Shown here: positions 49,354 through 57,414 of the stretch, one piece after another
Position numbering within the stretch: position 1 is the first letter of the stretch
How the letters are laid out: the number at the start of each line of letters is the position of its first letter
Source of the DNA: Parabacteroides timonensis
GTDB lineage: Bacteria > Bacteroidota > Bacteroidia > Bacteroidales > Tannerellaceae
Direction of reading: 5' to 3'
Assembly (NCBI RefSeq): GCF_900128505.1
Contig: NZ_LT669940.1
Location: 964,883 to 1,028,882, forward strand
Length of the DNA: 64,000 nucleotides
Position numbers and translations under genes: made by a program
Notes under the pieces: model-generated
What the model saw: only the letters and a program-made list of their open reading frames with translations
Told to the model about the DNA's origin: nothing
Database searches by the model: none

Positions 49354-49545
49354 CTTGTCCTTAAAATAAATCTTTTTGTTCAATAATCGCTGGATTTGGT
49401 TCGGTGAGGATATATTCTTAAAAAAGTAGAACAAAAAGATTTATCTTTGTCTTTCAGAAAATTTATTGAAGTGTATTGATTTGTATAAAAATATATAGAA
49501 CTTTATTTTGTTACTTTAGTATTAATTATTTGGTTATAAAAAATG

Positions 49546-49578
49546 AAAAAGGCTCGCCATTAGTGGACGAGCCTTTTT
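49546..49578. terminator. Bidirectional terminator after relA
   Basis: AAAAAGGCTCG (49546-49556) pairs perfectly with CGAGCCTTTTT (49568-49578) around an 11-nt loop, with T-tracts on both strands. It lies just after the relA stop and 192 bp after mscS. Confidence 0.85.
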
Positions 49579-49580
49579 TC

Positions 49581-51821
49581 TCATGAGTTCAGGCGGTCTA
49601 CCGTTTTCACTCCTTTGACGGCTTTTATTTTTTTGACCAGCATATTCAACGAATGGGTATCCCTTACCAGTACGGCGAAGTTCCCCTGGAAGATACCGTC
49701 TACCGAGTCGATATTCAGCGAACGGAGCGTAACATTGTTTTCTTTCCCTATCACAGAGGTAATGTTTGTTACGATCGTGATGTCGTCACGCCCGATCACC
49801 CGCAATGTGACGATGTAGCCATTATCTCCTTTTCCACTCCATTTGGCCCGGATAATACGATAACCGAAACGGCTGAACATCTCCTGTGCATTCGGACAAT
49901 CCAGACGGTGTATCTTGATACCTTGTGTAGAAACAAATCCGAAAACATCATCCCCATAGATCGGATTACAACATTTGGCTAGTTTGTATTCTATGCCCGT
50001 CAGATTCTTATCGATCACAAGCACATCCTTGTTCGTGGATATCTCTTCCACTTCGGTGGTCTTGATATACTCTTCGGCACTACGCACTTCCGAGCGTTCG
50101 TTCGCTTCGGTTTCTTTCCGTACATATTCCTGGTATTCGTCAATCACGTTGTTGGCATCCAGCCGTTCTTCCGCTATTTCAATATAGAAGTCGGTGACGG
50201 TCTTAAACCCTTTTTTCTTGATGTAACGCATCAGGTAAGGTTCGTCCATCTCGATCTTCCGGTTCTTGAAACGCCGTTGCAGCATTTCCTTGGCAAAGTC
50301 GACCGCTTTGGCCGTCTCTTCCCTCAGTGCCTGCTTGATCTTTACCCGGGCTTTGGAGGTGACGACGATATTCAGCCAGTCGCGTTTCGGCGACTGCGTA
50401 GGGGAGGTGACGATCGAAACCGTATCTCCGTTATGAAGTACATATTTAATAGGTACGTTCTTCTCGTTTACTTTGGCCGACACACATTTACTACCCAACT
50501 TCGAATGGATGGCAAAGGCAAAGTCGAGTACAGTAGCCCCTTTGGCCAGTTTGATCAGTTCGCCGGTAGGAGTGAAGACATATATCTCGTCTTTGTACAG
50601 GTCCATCTTGAAGTCCTGCATCAGGTCGAGCGGATTATTCTCTTTCTCTTCAAGGGCTGCACGGACAGTGTTGAGGAACTCATCTAGTCCGCTTTCGGCT
50701 TTTACCCCTTTGTATTTCCAGTGGGCGGCCAGTCCTCTCTCGGCAATCTCGTCCATACGGCGGGTACGGATCTGTACTTCCACCCATTTGTTTTGCGGGC
50801 CCATTACTGTGATGTGGAGGCTTTCGTATCCATTCGTTTTCGGGATCGATATCCAGTCTTTCATACGGTTCGGGTTAGGCTGGTACATATCTGTTATGAT
50901 CGAGTAGACCTGCCAGCAGTCTGAACGCTCCTTTTCCAAAGGTGTATCCAGTACGACACGGATAGCGAACAAGTCATAAATCCCTTCAAACTCAATTTTT
51001 TGCTTTTTGAGCTTGTTGTTGATGGAATGGATTGACTTCGTACGTCCTTTGATATCGAACTTCAGACCCATTTCCTGCAACTTCTTCTTGATAGGAGCGA
51101 TAAACTCGGCAATATAGATATCGCGCGAACGTTTCGTCTCGTTCAGCTTTTTCTTGATGAAATCGAACTGCTTCGGATCGGTATATTTCAGTGACAGGTC
51201 TTCCAGTTCGCTTTTGATTTTGTATAATCCCAGACGATGAGCCAACGGAGCATACAGATACGATGCTTCGGTAGCCAACCGCAAACGGTCGTCTTCCTTT
51301 AGCTGTTTACCCAGGCGCATCAGGCAAAGACGATCGGCAATCATGATCAGTATCACCCGTACATCTTCCGCAAAGGAAAAGAGCAGGTGATGGAAGTTCT
51401 CGGAATTGACAGCCGTATTGCGTGCATACAGATCGGATGTTTTCAATAGCCGGCGGATAATCAGTGTCACATCTTCATCGAATGTTTTTTCTACTTCTTC
51501 CAGCGTCACTACTTTTTTCAGCACAGGGCGGTAGAGTAGGAGTGCGATCACAGAAGTTCGTTTCAGGCCGATTTCCGTTGTTGCGATCAGGGCGGTATTT
51601 ATATTGCGGATCAGACCGTTGATGCCGTTCTTGTCCCTTCCGTAACAGTCGAGGGCGACAACACGCTGCATCAATTCTTTCATTTTTCGTATATCCTCTT
51701 TCTGTAAAAAGGAATAAAGGCTACGTACCAATTGTCTGTATTTCGAGAAGAAATCTTTTCTCTCCTCCTCAGTAAAGAACGGTTGTATATCCATAGTTGC
51801 GTCTCTTTTTTTACTGCCCAT
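49581..51821 (-). CDS. relA: RelA-type (p)ppGpp synthetase with degenerate hydrolase domain
   Basis: 746 residues; an in-frame ATG at 51794 (MDIQPFFTEEERKDFF) may be the true start. The N-terminal region aligns with the Rel hydrolase domain but lacks the HD and HDxxED metal-site residues (LLLYRPVLKKVVTLEEVEKT lies where they should be). The synthetase domain is intact: GRTKSIHSINNKLKKQ, YDLFAIRVVLD, RMKDWISIPKTNGYESLHIT, EVQIRTRRMDEIAERGLAAH. TGS (~405-465), zinc-finger/CC (YKLAKCCNPIYGDD) and ACT domains follow. Probably synthetase-only, with hydrolysis supplied by another Rel/SpoT elsewhere. Confidence 0.92.
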   Translation of the reverse strand: MGSKKRDATMDIQPFFTEEERKDFFSKYRQLVRSLYSFLQKEDIRKMKELMQRVVALDCYGRDKNGINGLIRNINTALIATTEIGLKRTSVIALLLYRPVLKKVVTLEEVEKTFDEDVTLIIRRLLKTSDLYARNTAVNSENFHHLLFSFAEDVRVILIMIADRLCLMRLGKQLKEDDRLRLATEASYLYAPLAHRLGLYKIKSELEDLSLKYTDPKQFDFIKKKLNETKRSRDIYIAEFIAPIKKKLQEMGLKFDIKGRTKSIHSINNKLKKQKIEFEGIYDLFAIRVVLDTPLEKERSDCWQVYSIITDMYQPNPNRMKDWISIPKTNGYESLHITVMGPQNKWVEVQIRTRRMDEIAERGLAAHWKYKGVKAESGLDEFLNTVRAALEEKENNPLDLMQDFKMDLYKDEIYVFTPTGELIKLAKGATVLDFAFAIHSKLGSKCVSAKVNEKNVPIKYVLHNGDTVSIVTSPTQSPKRDWLNIVVTSKARVKIKQALREETAKAVDFAKEMLQRRFKNRKIEMDEPYLMRYIKKKGFKTVTDFYIEIAEERLDANNVIDEYQEYVRKETEANERSEVRSAEEYIKTTEVEEISTNKDVLVIDKNLTGIEYKLAKCCNPIYGDDVFGFVSTQGIKIHRLDCPNAQEMFSRFGYRIIRAKWSGKGDNGYIVTLRVIGRDDITIVTNITSVIGKENNVTLRSLNIDSVDGIFQGNFAVLVRDTHSLNMLVKKIKAVKGVKTVDRLNS

Positions 51822-51898
51822 TTGAGGACAGGCCGTAAAACATACTGTAAAAGTATCTTTTTTCTCCGAATATCAACTATAATCTAAGGGTATTTTTA

Positions 51899-51906
51899 TA
51901 CATTTG
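51899..51906 (+). promoter_or_regulatory. -7 box (TACATTTG) for the DUF4301 gene
   Basis: TACATTTG matches TAnnTTTG, 29 bp before the first ATG (51936) and 62 bp before the second (51969). Confidence 0.5.
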
Positions 51907-51935
51907 CGAGAAGGATAGGCCCGGAAGGGGCCGAA

Positions 51936-53489
51936 ATGGATAAGAATACTAATTTAAAAAGATATGCTATGTTAAACGCAAACGATTTAAAACAGCTGGC
52001 GGATAAAGGGATCAGCGAACAGCAGATTGAAGAACAGTTAGCTTGTTTCGTAAAAGGCTTTCCTTACCTTGAGATTGCCGCTTCGGCTTCGGTAGAAAAA
52101 GGAATAATGGTTGTTTCGCAGGAAGCTCAGGCCACCTATATGGAGGCCTGGGATGCTTACCTGGCTAAAAATAAAAGAATCCTTAAGTTCGTTCCGGCGT
52201 CGGGTGCAGCCAGCCGTATGTTTAAGAACCTCTACGAATTCCTGTCTGCCGACTATGACGTGCCGACGACTGACTTTGAAAAGAAGTTCTTCAACGAGAT
52301 CAACCGTTTTGCTTTTTATAATGAATTGAATGCCGCTTGTGTGAAAAATGACGGAAAAGACATTCCGGCACTTGTTGCATCAGGCAACTACAAAGCGGTC
52401 GTATCGAATCTGCTGGATAGCAAGGGACTGAACTACGGACAGTTACCCAAAGGCTTGCTTCTGTTCCATAAGACTGCCGATAAGGTACGCACTTCTATGG
52501 AAGAACATCTGGCCGAAGGTGCCATGTATGCAAAGAACAATGCCGGCGAAGTAAATATCCATTTCACCGTTTCTCCCGAACATAAAGCCTTGTTTGAAAA
52601 ACTGGTGAATGAAAAGAAGCACGAGTACGAAGAAAAGTTCTCCGTAGCCTATGATATTTCTTTCAGTGTGCAGAAACCGAGCACTGACACGATAGCTGCG
52701 GATATGGAGAACAACCCTTTCCGCGACAAGAACGACAAACTGTTGTTCCGCCCCGGCGGTCATGGTGCACTGATCGAAAACCTGAACGATATAGATGCTG
52801 ATGTCGTATTCGTAAAGAACATCGACAATGTGGTTCCCGACAGTTTCAAATGTTCGACCGTAATCTTCAAGAAAGTGATTGCCGGTGTACTGGTAACATT
52901 GCAGGAACGTATCTTCAATTATCTCGATCTGATCGAGACAGGTAAGTACACCCACGACCAGGTGGAAGAAATGATCCATTTCCTTCAGTACGATCTCTGT
53001 GTGAAGAACCCGGAAATGAAATTGCTGGAGGATGCCGAACTGATCCTTTATATTAAAGGTAAGTTATTGCGTCCGCTGCGTGTTTGCGGTATGGTGAAGA
53101 ATGTAGGTGAACCGGGTGGTGGTCCGTTCCTGGCAGTTAACCCGGACGGGACTATTTCGTTGCAGATACTGGAAAGTTCGCAGATCGATTTGAAAGATCC
53201 GGCTAAGAAAGTTATGTTTGAACAAGGTACCCATTTCAACCCGGTTGACCTGGTATGTGCCTTGAAGAACCATAAAGGAGAAAAATATAATTTACCGGAA
53301 TATGTTGACAAGAATACCGGCTTTATCTCTTACAAGAGCAAGGATGGCCGCGATTTGAAAGCATTGGAATTGCCCGGTTTGTGGAATGGCGCTATGAGCG
53401 ACTGGAACACAGTCTTTGTAGAAGTTCCTATCGAAACATTCAACCCGGTAAAAACAGTGAACGACTTATTACGTCCCGAACATCAGTGA
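51936..53489 (+). CDS. DUF4301 family protein
   Basis: 517 residues; the family usually begins at the second ATG (51969, MLNANDLKQLADKGISEQQI), which may be the real start. FVPASGAASRMFKNLYEFL and LLFRPGGHGALIENLNDIDA are reminiscent of nucleotidyltransferase-like GxxSR(F/M) and G.H.AL..NL motifs, and GGGPFLAVNPDG follows. Cytoplasmic. The family is Bacteroidetes-rich with no assigned reaction that I know. Divergent from relA and followed by a terminator. Confidence 0.85.
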   Translation: MDKNTNLKRYAMLNANDLKQLADKGISEQQIEEQLACFVKGFPYLEIAASASVEKGIMVVSQEAQATYMEAWDAYLAKNKRILKFVPASGAASRMFKNLYEFLSADYDVPTTDFEKKFFNEINRFAFYNELNAACVKNDGKDIPALVASGNYKAVVSNLLDSKGLNYGQLPKGLLLFHKTADKVRTSMEEHLAEGAMYAKNNAGEVNIHFTVSPEHKALFEKLVNEKKHEYEEKFSVAYDISFSVQKPSTDTIAADMENNPFRDKNDKLLFRPGGHGALIENLNDIDADVVFVKNIDNVVPDSFKCSTVIFKKVIAGVLVTLQERIFNYLDLIETGKYTHDQVEEMIHFLQYDLCVKNPEMKLLEDAELILYIKGKLLRPLRVCGMVKNVGEPGGGPFLAVNPDGTISLQILESSQIDLKDPAKKVMFEQGTHFNPVDLVCALKNHKGEKYNLPEYVDKNTGFISYKSKDGRDLKALELPGLWNGAMSDWNTVFVEVPIETFNPVKTVNDLLRPEHQ

Positions 53490-53528
53490 TTGGGTCGATG
53501 CCATAATAAGAATAAGGTTTAATAGAAG

Positions 53529-53557
53529 AAAGGCGGACTCGTGAGGGCCCGCCTTTT
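53529..53557. terminator. Terminator between DUF4301 and Gfo/Idh/MocA genes
   Basis: AAAGGCGG (53529-53536) pairs with CCGCCTTT (53549-53556) around a 12-nt loop; T-rich on the plus strand and A-rich before the left arm, so usable both ways. Confidence 0.75.
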
Positions 53558-53561
53558 ATTC

Positions 53562-54875
53562 TTATATTTTCGGAAGTTCCCACGGAGCGCGATATTCCTT
53601 ACACAGGTATTTATCTGCTTCGGCATCATGGAAACTGGTGCCGTCCCACGATAGTTTCTTTCCAGTGCGATAGGCGATATTTCCCAGTTGCGAGAATTTG
53701 GCGATATGGGCACCGATCTCAATACTTGCATTACAGTTGCGGTTGCGTGACTTGATACATTCCAGATGATTTTTGACATGCAGGTTCAGACCACCTTCAC
53801 CATAGGCCTTCTTCAGGGCTACGGCCTCCATTCGGGCTTTACCGCTTACTTTTTCGGGAATCACTTCCCAGCCGCCACGGTCGATTACTAATGTACCGTT
53901 TTCACCCACGAAACCGAGTCCGTGGTTACGTCCGTAAGCGCCGTCGTCTATTCCGATGGCATGATCCCACATAACGGTGAAATCATCGAAAGTATAAATC
54001 GTTTGGAGCAGGTCGGGTGTTTCGCAGGCATCGTCCGGATAGCCGAATTTGCCGCCCGATGCCATGATAGAATTCGGAGCCGTCACATTCATTCCGTAAA
54101 GTGCATAGTCTAATAGGTGAACGCCCCAGTCCGTCATCAGTCCTCCGGCATAATCCCAGAACCAGCGGAAAGTAAAATGGAAACGGTTGCGGTTGAACGG
54201 ACGCTGAGGAGCCGGACCGAGCCACATATCGTAATCGACACCTGCCGGAACAGGTTCGTCGGCAACGACCGGGATCGACGGGCACCATCCCTGATAAGAG
54301 AACACCCTCACGGTACGGATCTTGCCCAGTTGTCCGCTATGCACGAAAGCCATCGCATCCTGCCAGTGCGGATCGCTGCGCTGCCATTGGCCTACTTGTA
54401 CCACACGGTTGTATTTTTCGGCGGCACGTACCATGATGTTACATTCTTCGATACTGTTGCCCAGCGGCTTCTCGCAGTATACATCTTTCCCAGCTTCACA
54501 GGCGGCTACCATCTGAAGGCAGTGCCAATGGTCGGGCGTACCTACGATAACGACGTCTACATCTTTGTTGTCGATCAGCTTCCGCCAGTCTTTGTAGAGG
54601 TGTTTTACCTTCTTTCCGGTCAGTTTCTGCGTCTCGGCAGCCCTGTCGTTTAACACTTTTTCATCAATATCGGCCAGTGCGATACATTCTACTTCCGGGT
54701 TACGGAGGAAGGCCTGTAAATCTGAAAAGCCCATCCCCTTGCAACCGATCAGGCCGACACGGATTTTGTCGTTGGCACCCACCGGATTACCTCCAGCTTT
54801 AATAAAAAAAGGGTTCATAGAAAGTCCGGCTCCCAGAATAGCTGCCTGCCGGATAAAATCTCTGCGTGTTGTCAT
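53562..54875 (-). CDS. Tat-exported Gfo/Idh/MocA-family oxidoreductase
   Basis: 437 residues. Twin-arginine-type signal (MTTRRDFIRQAAILGAGLSM), N-terminal Rossmann domain (IRVGLIGCKGMGFSDLQAFL, VGTPDHWHCLQMVAACEAGK, VYCEKPLGNSIEE) and the C-terminal Gfo/Idh/MocA domain (WFWDYAGGLMTDWGVHLLDY). Family members use NAD(P) to oxidise, reduce or hydrolyse sugars and glycosides; Tat export suggests the cofactor is bound before secretion. The substrate is unknown. Convergent with DUF4301. Confidence 0.92.
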   Translation of the reverse strand: MTTRRDFIRQAAILGAGLSMNPFFIKAGGNPVGANDKIRVGLIGCKGMGFSDLQAFLRNPEVECIALADIDEKVLNDRAAETQKLTGKKVKHLYKDWRKLIDNKDVDVVIVGTPDHWHCLQMVAACEAGKDVYCEKPLGNSIEECNIMVRAAEKYNRVVQVGQWQRSDPHWQDAMAFVHSGQLGKIRTVRVFSYQGWCPSIPVVADEPVPAGVDYDMWLGPAPQRPFNRNRFHFTFRWFWDYAGGLMTDWGVHLLDYALYGMNVTAPNSIMASGGKFGYPDDACETPDLLQTIYTFDDFTVMWDHAIGIDDGAYGRNHGLGFVGENGTLVIDRGGWEVIPEKVSGKARMEAVALKKAYGEGGLNLHVKNHLECIKSRNRNCNASIEIGAHIAKFSQLGNIAYRTGKKLSWDGTSFHDAEADKYLCKEYRAPWELPKI

Positions 54876-55067
54876 GGTCTATATGAGTTAATAGTAAAGA
54901 TACACAATTGTTAGTTAGACACCAAAAGTAAGAATAAAGCCCGGTATCCCCCAATAAAATATGTAATAAATATATAATGTAGTGTACAAATCCGAAAAAG
55001 GGAAGTAAATTTGCACCTGCTCTCGGCGAAGAGCGATGTATAGAGTATTCACCCAAAAAGAAACAAA

Positions 55068-56156
55068 ATGAAGCTGACACGCTTATTGACCTGTCTTTTT
55101 TTAAGTACAATAGGGTTTTCCTGTATCCAGGACGAGGCTCCAAATGCGGAGGCCGATATCAACATCCTTACCCTCCCGGGTAGCGAGGATGATATTCTGG
55201 ACATAGATTATGAAAATGATGCGATTGTAATTTGGGCCACTCCGGGTATAAACCTGGAGAGTGTTGCTCCCGAATTTACATTGACGGAAGGTGCTACAAT
55301 CAATCCGGAAAGTGGAACGGTTCGCGACTTCACCACACCTAAGACGTATGAAGTAACCTCGCAGGACGGCAACTGGAAGAAACGGTATGAGATTTCTTTC
55401 ATCATGGCCGATATTCCTACCAAGTTTGATTTTGAAAATGTAAGACAAAAAGATAAATATCAGGTATTTTACGAAGTGGATGGAAACGGTAAGCCTTGTA
55501 TGACCTGGGCTAGCGGTAATCCGGGATTTGCCCTGACCGGTGTCGGTAAGGGACCGGAAGATTATCCGACTATGTCTGATCCCAACGGGATTAGCGGTAA
55601 ATGTCTGAAACTGGTAACTCGTTCGACCGGCTTTTTCGGTGAGGGGGTAGGTATGCCTATTGCTGCCGGAAACTTGTTCTTAGGAACGTTCGATACGAGT
55701 AATGCCTTGACCAATGCGTTGAAGGCAACCCGATTCGGTTTTCCGTTTGCTTATGAGCCTGTTGCTTTAAAGGGATATTATAAGTATAAAGCAGGTGATG
55801 TCTTCACTAATGGTACAGTGCCAGTGCCCGGGACGAAGGATGAATGTGATATTTATGCTATTTTCTACGAAACGGACGATAATGTGAAACGTTTGGACGG
55901 AACGAACCAGTTCACTCATCCTAACCTGATTTCCATCGCTCGTATCGATAATCAGAAAGAGACGAATGAGTGGGTCGAATTCAATATTCCATTCAAGATG
56001 CAACCCGGTAAGACGATCGACAATAATAAGCTGAAAAATAAGAAGTATAATGTGGCCATCGTTTTCTCTTCCAGTTTGGAAGGCGACCATTTCAATGGTG
56101 CTGTGGGAAGTACATTATATATAGATAATGTGGAATTAGAGTATAAGGCCAATTAA
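55068..56156 (+). CDS. PCMD-domain lipoprotein
   Basis: 362 residues. Lipoprotein signal with cysteine 19 (FLSTIGFSCIQDEAP), an N-terminal Ig-like/DUF-type domain (~35-115, ITLPGS-like start, VAPEFTLTEGATINPESGTV) and a C-terminal PCMD beta-sandwich (TWASGNPGFALTGVGKGPED, GSTLYIDNVELEYK). The putative carbohydrate metabolism domain is common in Bacteroidales surface lipoproteins and is probably carbohydrate-binding. It is followed 13 bp later by a beta-barrel protein gene. Confidence 0.85.
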   Translation: MKLTRLLTCLFLSTIGFSCIQDEAPNAEADINILTLPGSEDDILDIDYENDAIVIWATPGINLESVAPEFTLTEGATINPESGTVRDFTTPKTYEVTSQDGNWKKRYEISFIMADIPTKFDFENVRQKDKYQVFYEVDGNGKPCMTWASGNPGFALTGVGKGPEDYPTMSDPNGISGKCLKLVTRSTGFFGEGVGMPIAAGNLFLGTFDTSNALTNALKATRFGFPFAYEPVALKGYYKYKAGDVFTNGTVPVPGTKDECDIYAIFYETDDNVKRLDGTNQFTHPNLISIARIDNQKETNEWVEFNIPFKMQPGKTIDNNKLKNKKYNVAIVFSSSLEGDHFNGAVGSTLYIDNVELEYKAN

Positions 56157-56169
56157 TACTTGAAGACAG

Positions 56170-56955
56170 ATGAAAAAGAATATATCGATTATAAGCATTG
56201 TAGTATTGCTGTTGGTGTCGACTACCGTATTTGCACAAACCGACAGGAATAAAGGGATTATCCGGTCTTCATTGATCGGTTTGGAGTATGAGGTAAAGGC
56301 CGGGTTCAGTATCGGTGGTACGGCTCCGCTTCCTTTGCCGGAAGAAATACGGGGTATCGACAGTTATCGCCCGGGTATGCAGATCGCTATCGAAGGAAAC
56401 GTGACCAAATGGCTCGATCCGGCACGTAAATGGGGGCTGACTGTTGCTTTGCGCCTCGAAAACAAAGGAATGAAGACGGATGCTACCGTGAAAAACTATA
56501 AGATGGAAATCATTGGTGATGCTGGTGAGAAGCTGAAAGGTTACTGGACGGGTAACGTAAAGACAAAGGTAAAAAACTCATACCTGACAGTTCCTGTACT
56601 GGCTGCTTATCAGATTGCTCCCCGTTGGAGAGTGAATGCCGGTCCGTTTTTCTCTTATGTGCTTGACGGCGATTTCTCCGGTGATGTATATAACGGTTAC
56701 CTGCGTGAAAACGATCCGACAGGAAACAAGGTAGAATTTAAAGAGGGGAAAAGTGCACCTTACAACTTCTCGAAAGACTTGCGTAAGTTCCAATGGGGTG
56801 TGCAACTCGGCGGTGAATGGAAAGCCTTCAAACACCTGAATGTATATGCCGACCTGACCTGGGGATTGAATGATATCTTCAAGAAGGATTTCGATACGGT
56901 TTCTTTCGCCATGTACCCGATCTATCTGAATCTGGGTTTTGGTTATGCCTTTTAA
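56170..56955 (+). CDS. PorT-like outer-membrane beta-barrel protein
   Basis: 261 residues with a Sec signal (IISIVVLLLVSTTVFAQ). Alternating amphipathic strands (GLTVALRLENKGMKTDATVK, SYLTVPVLAAYQIAPRWRVN, FQWGVQLGGEWKAFKHLNVY) and a C-terminal YLNLGFGYAF with terminal aromatic fit an 8- to 10-strand outer-membrane barrel of the OMP_b-brl/PorT group. Operonic with the PCMD lipoprotein. Function not predictable. Confidence 0.85.
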   Translation: MKKNISIISIVVLLLVSTTVFAQTDRNKGIIRSSLIGLEYEVKAGFSIGGTAPLPLPEEIRGIDSYRPGMQIAIEGNVTKWLDPARKWGLTVALRLENKGMKTDATVKNYKMEIIGDAGEKLKGYWTGNVKTKVKNSYLTVPVLAAYQIAPRWRVNAGPFFSYVLDGDFSGDVYNGYLRENDPTGNKVEFKEGKSAPYNFSKDLRKFQWGVQLGGEWKAFKHLNVYADLTWGLNDIFKKDFDTVSFAMYPIYLNLGFGYAF

Positions 56956-56982
56956 AGATATAGAATAGTTTATCAATATAAT

Positions 56983-57010
56983 AAGCCAAAGGAGATTTCT
57001 CTTTTGGCTT
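56983..57010 (+). terminator. Intrinsic terminator after the beta-barrel gene
   Basis: AAGCCAAAGGAGA (56983-56995) pairs with TCTCTTTTGGCTT (56998-57010; one G-U) and is followed by ATTTTGTT. Confidence 0.75.
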
Positions 57011-57063
57011 ATTTTGTTAGGTTGAATGTTTCAATTTTATCAGATATGAACCAATATGACCGT

Positions 57064-57152
57064 CCTCGTAGGGGCAGGTTCCAAACCTGCCCTTTGTGAC
57101 AATGATTACATCCTGTTGATATTGGGCGGGTTTGGAACCCGCCCCTACGAGG
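57064..57152. repeat. Paired GGGC(A/G)GGTT palindromes in inverted orientation
   Basis: Two hairpins (GGGCAGGTT-cca-AACCTGCCC at 57072-57092 and GGGCGGGTT-tgg-AACCCGCCC at 57124-57144) are themselves embedded in an outer inverted repeat, CCTCGTAGGGG (57064-57074)/CCCCTACGAGG (57142-57152). A partial relative occurs at 33544-33568, so this is a dispersed repeat family. Confidence 0.8.
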
Positions 57153-57159
57153 TCGGTTA

Positions 57160-57414
57160 TTTAGGTTTCACCTTTTTCTAAAGTTGAACCAAATATCAGC
57201 TTCTCGGTCTTCATTAAAATTAGCTCCCAGATAATAGTCAGTCAACTCGGTTGTGGTTTGAATTGCCAGCCAGCTAGTATTGATCAACCCCAATGCACTA
57301 TTCATACCACAGTTGTGGTATGAAAGAAACTCAACTGTGGTATGAACGGAATCCAACTGTGGAACAAAAGAAATGCAGTTGTGAAACGCAATAACATCTA
57401 CCAGTTTTCACTGT
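57160..57414. other. Intergenic stretch with CAACTGTGGTATGAA-type repeats
   Basis: TTCATACCACA (57301-57311) and TGTGGTATGAA (57314-57324) form an almost perfect palindrome; further direct copies of CAACTGTGG follow at ~57332 and ~57354, and CAGTTGTG at ~57376, spaced 22-23 bp. A 62-codon minus frame (57168-57356) crosses it; its end (YYLGANFNEDREADIWFNF) reads like a coding remnant. No intact gene is recognised. Confidence 0.4.

Noticed and set aside
49442..49449. TATCTTTG promoter box downstream of mscS
   Set aside because: No -33 element at the right distance and no gene or hairpin RNA before the relA terminator; an unannotated small RNA cannot be excluded but is unsupported.
57168..57356. 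62-codon minus-strand frame
   Set aside because: It crosses the CAACTGTGG repeats and lacks a recognisable domain or start signal; noted only as a possible remnant.
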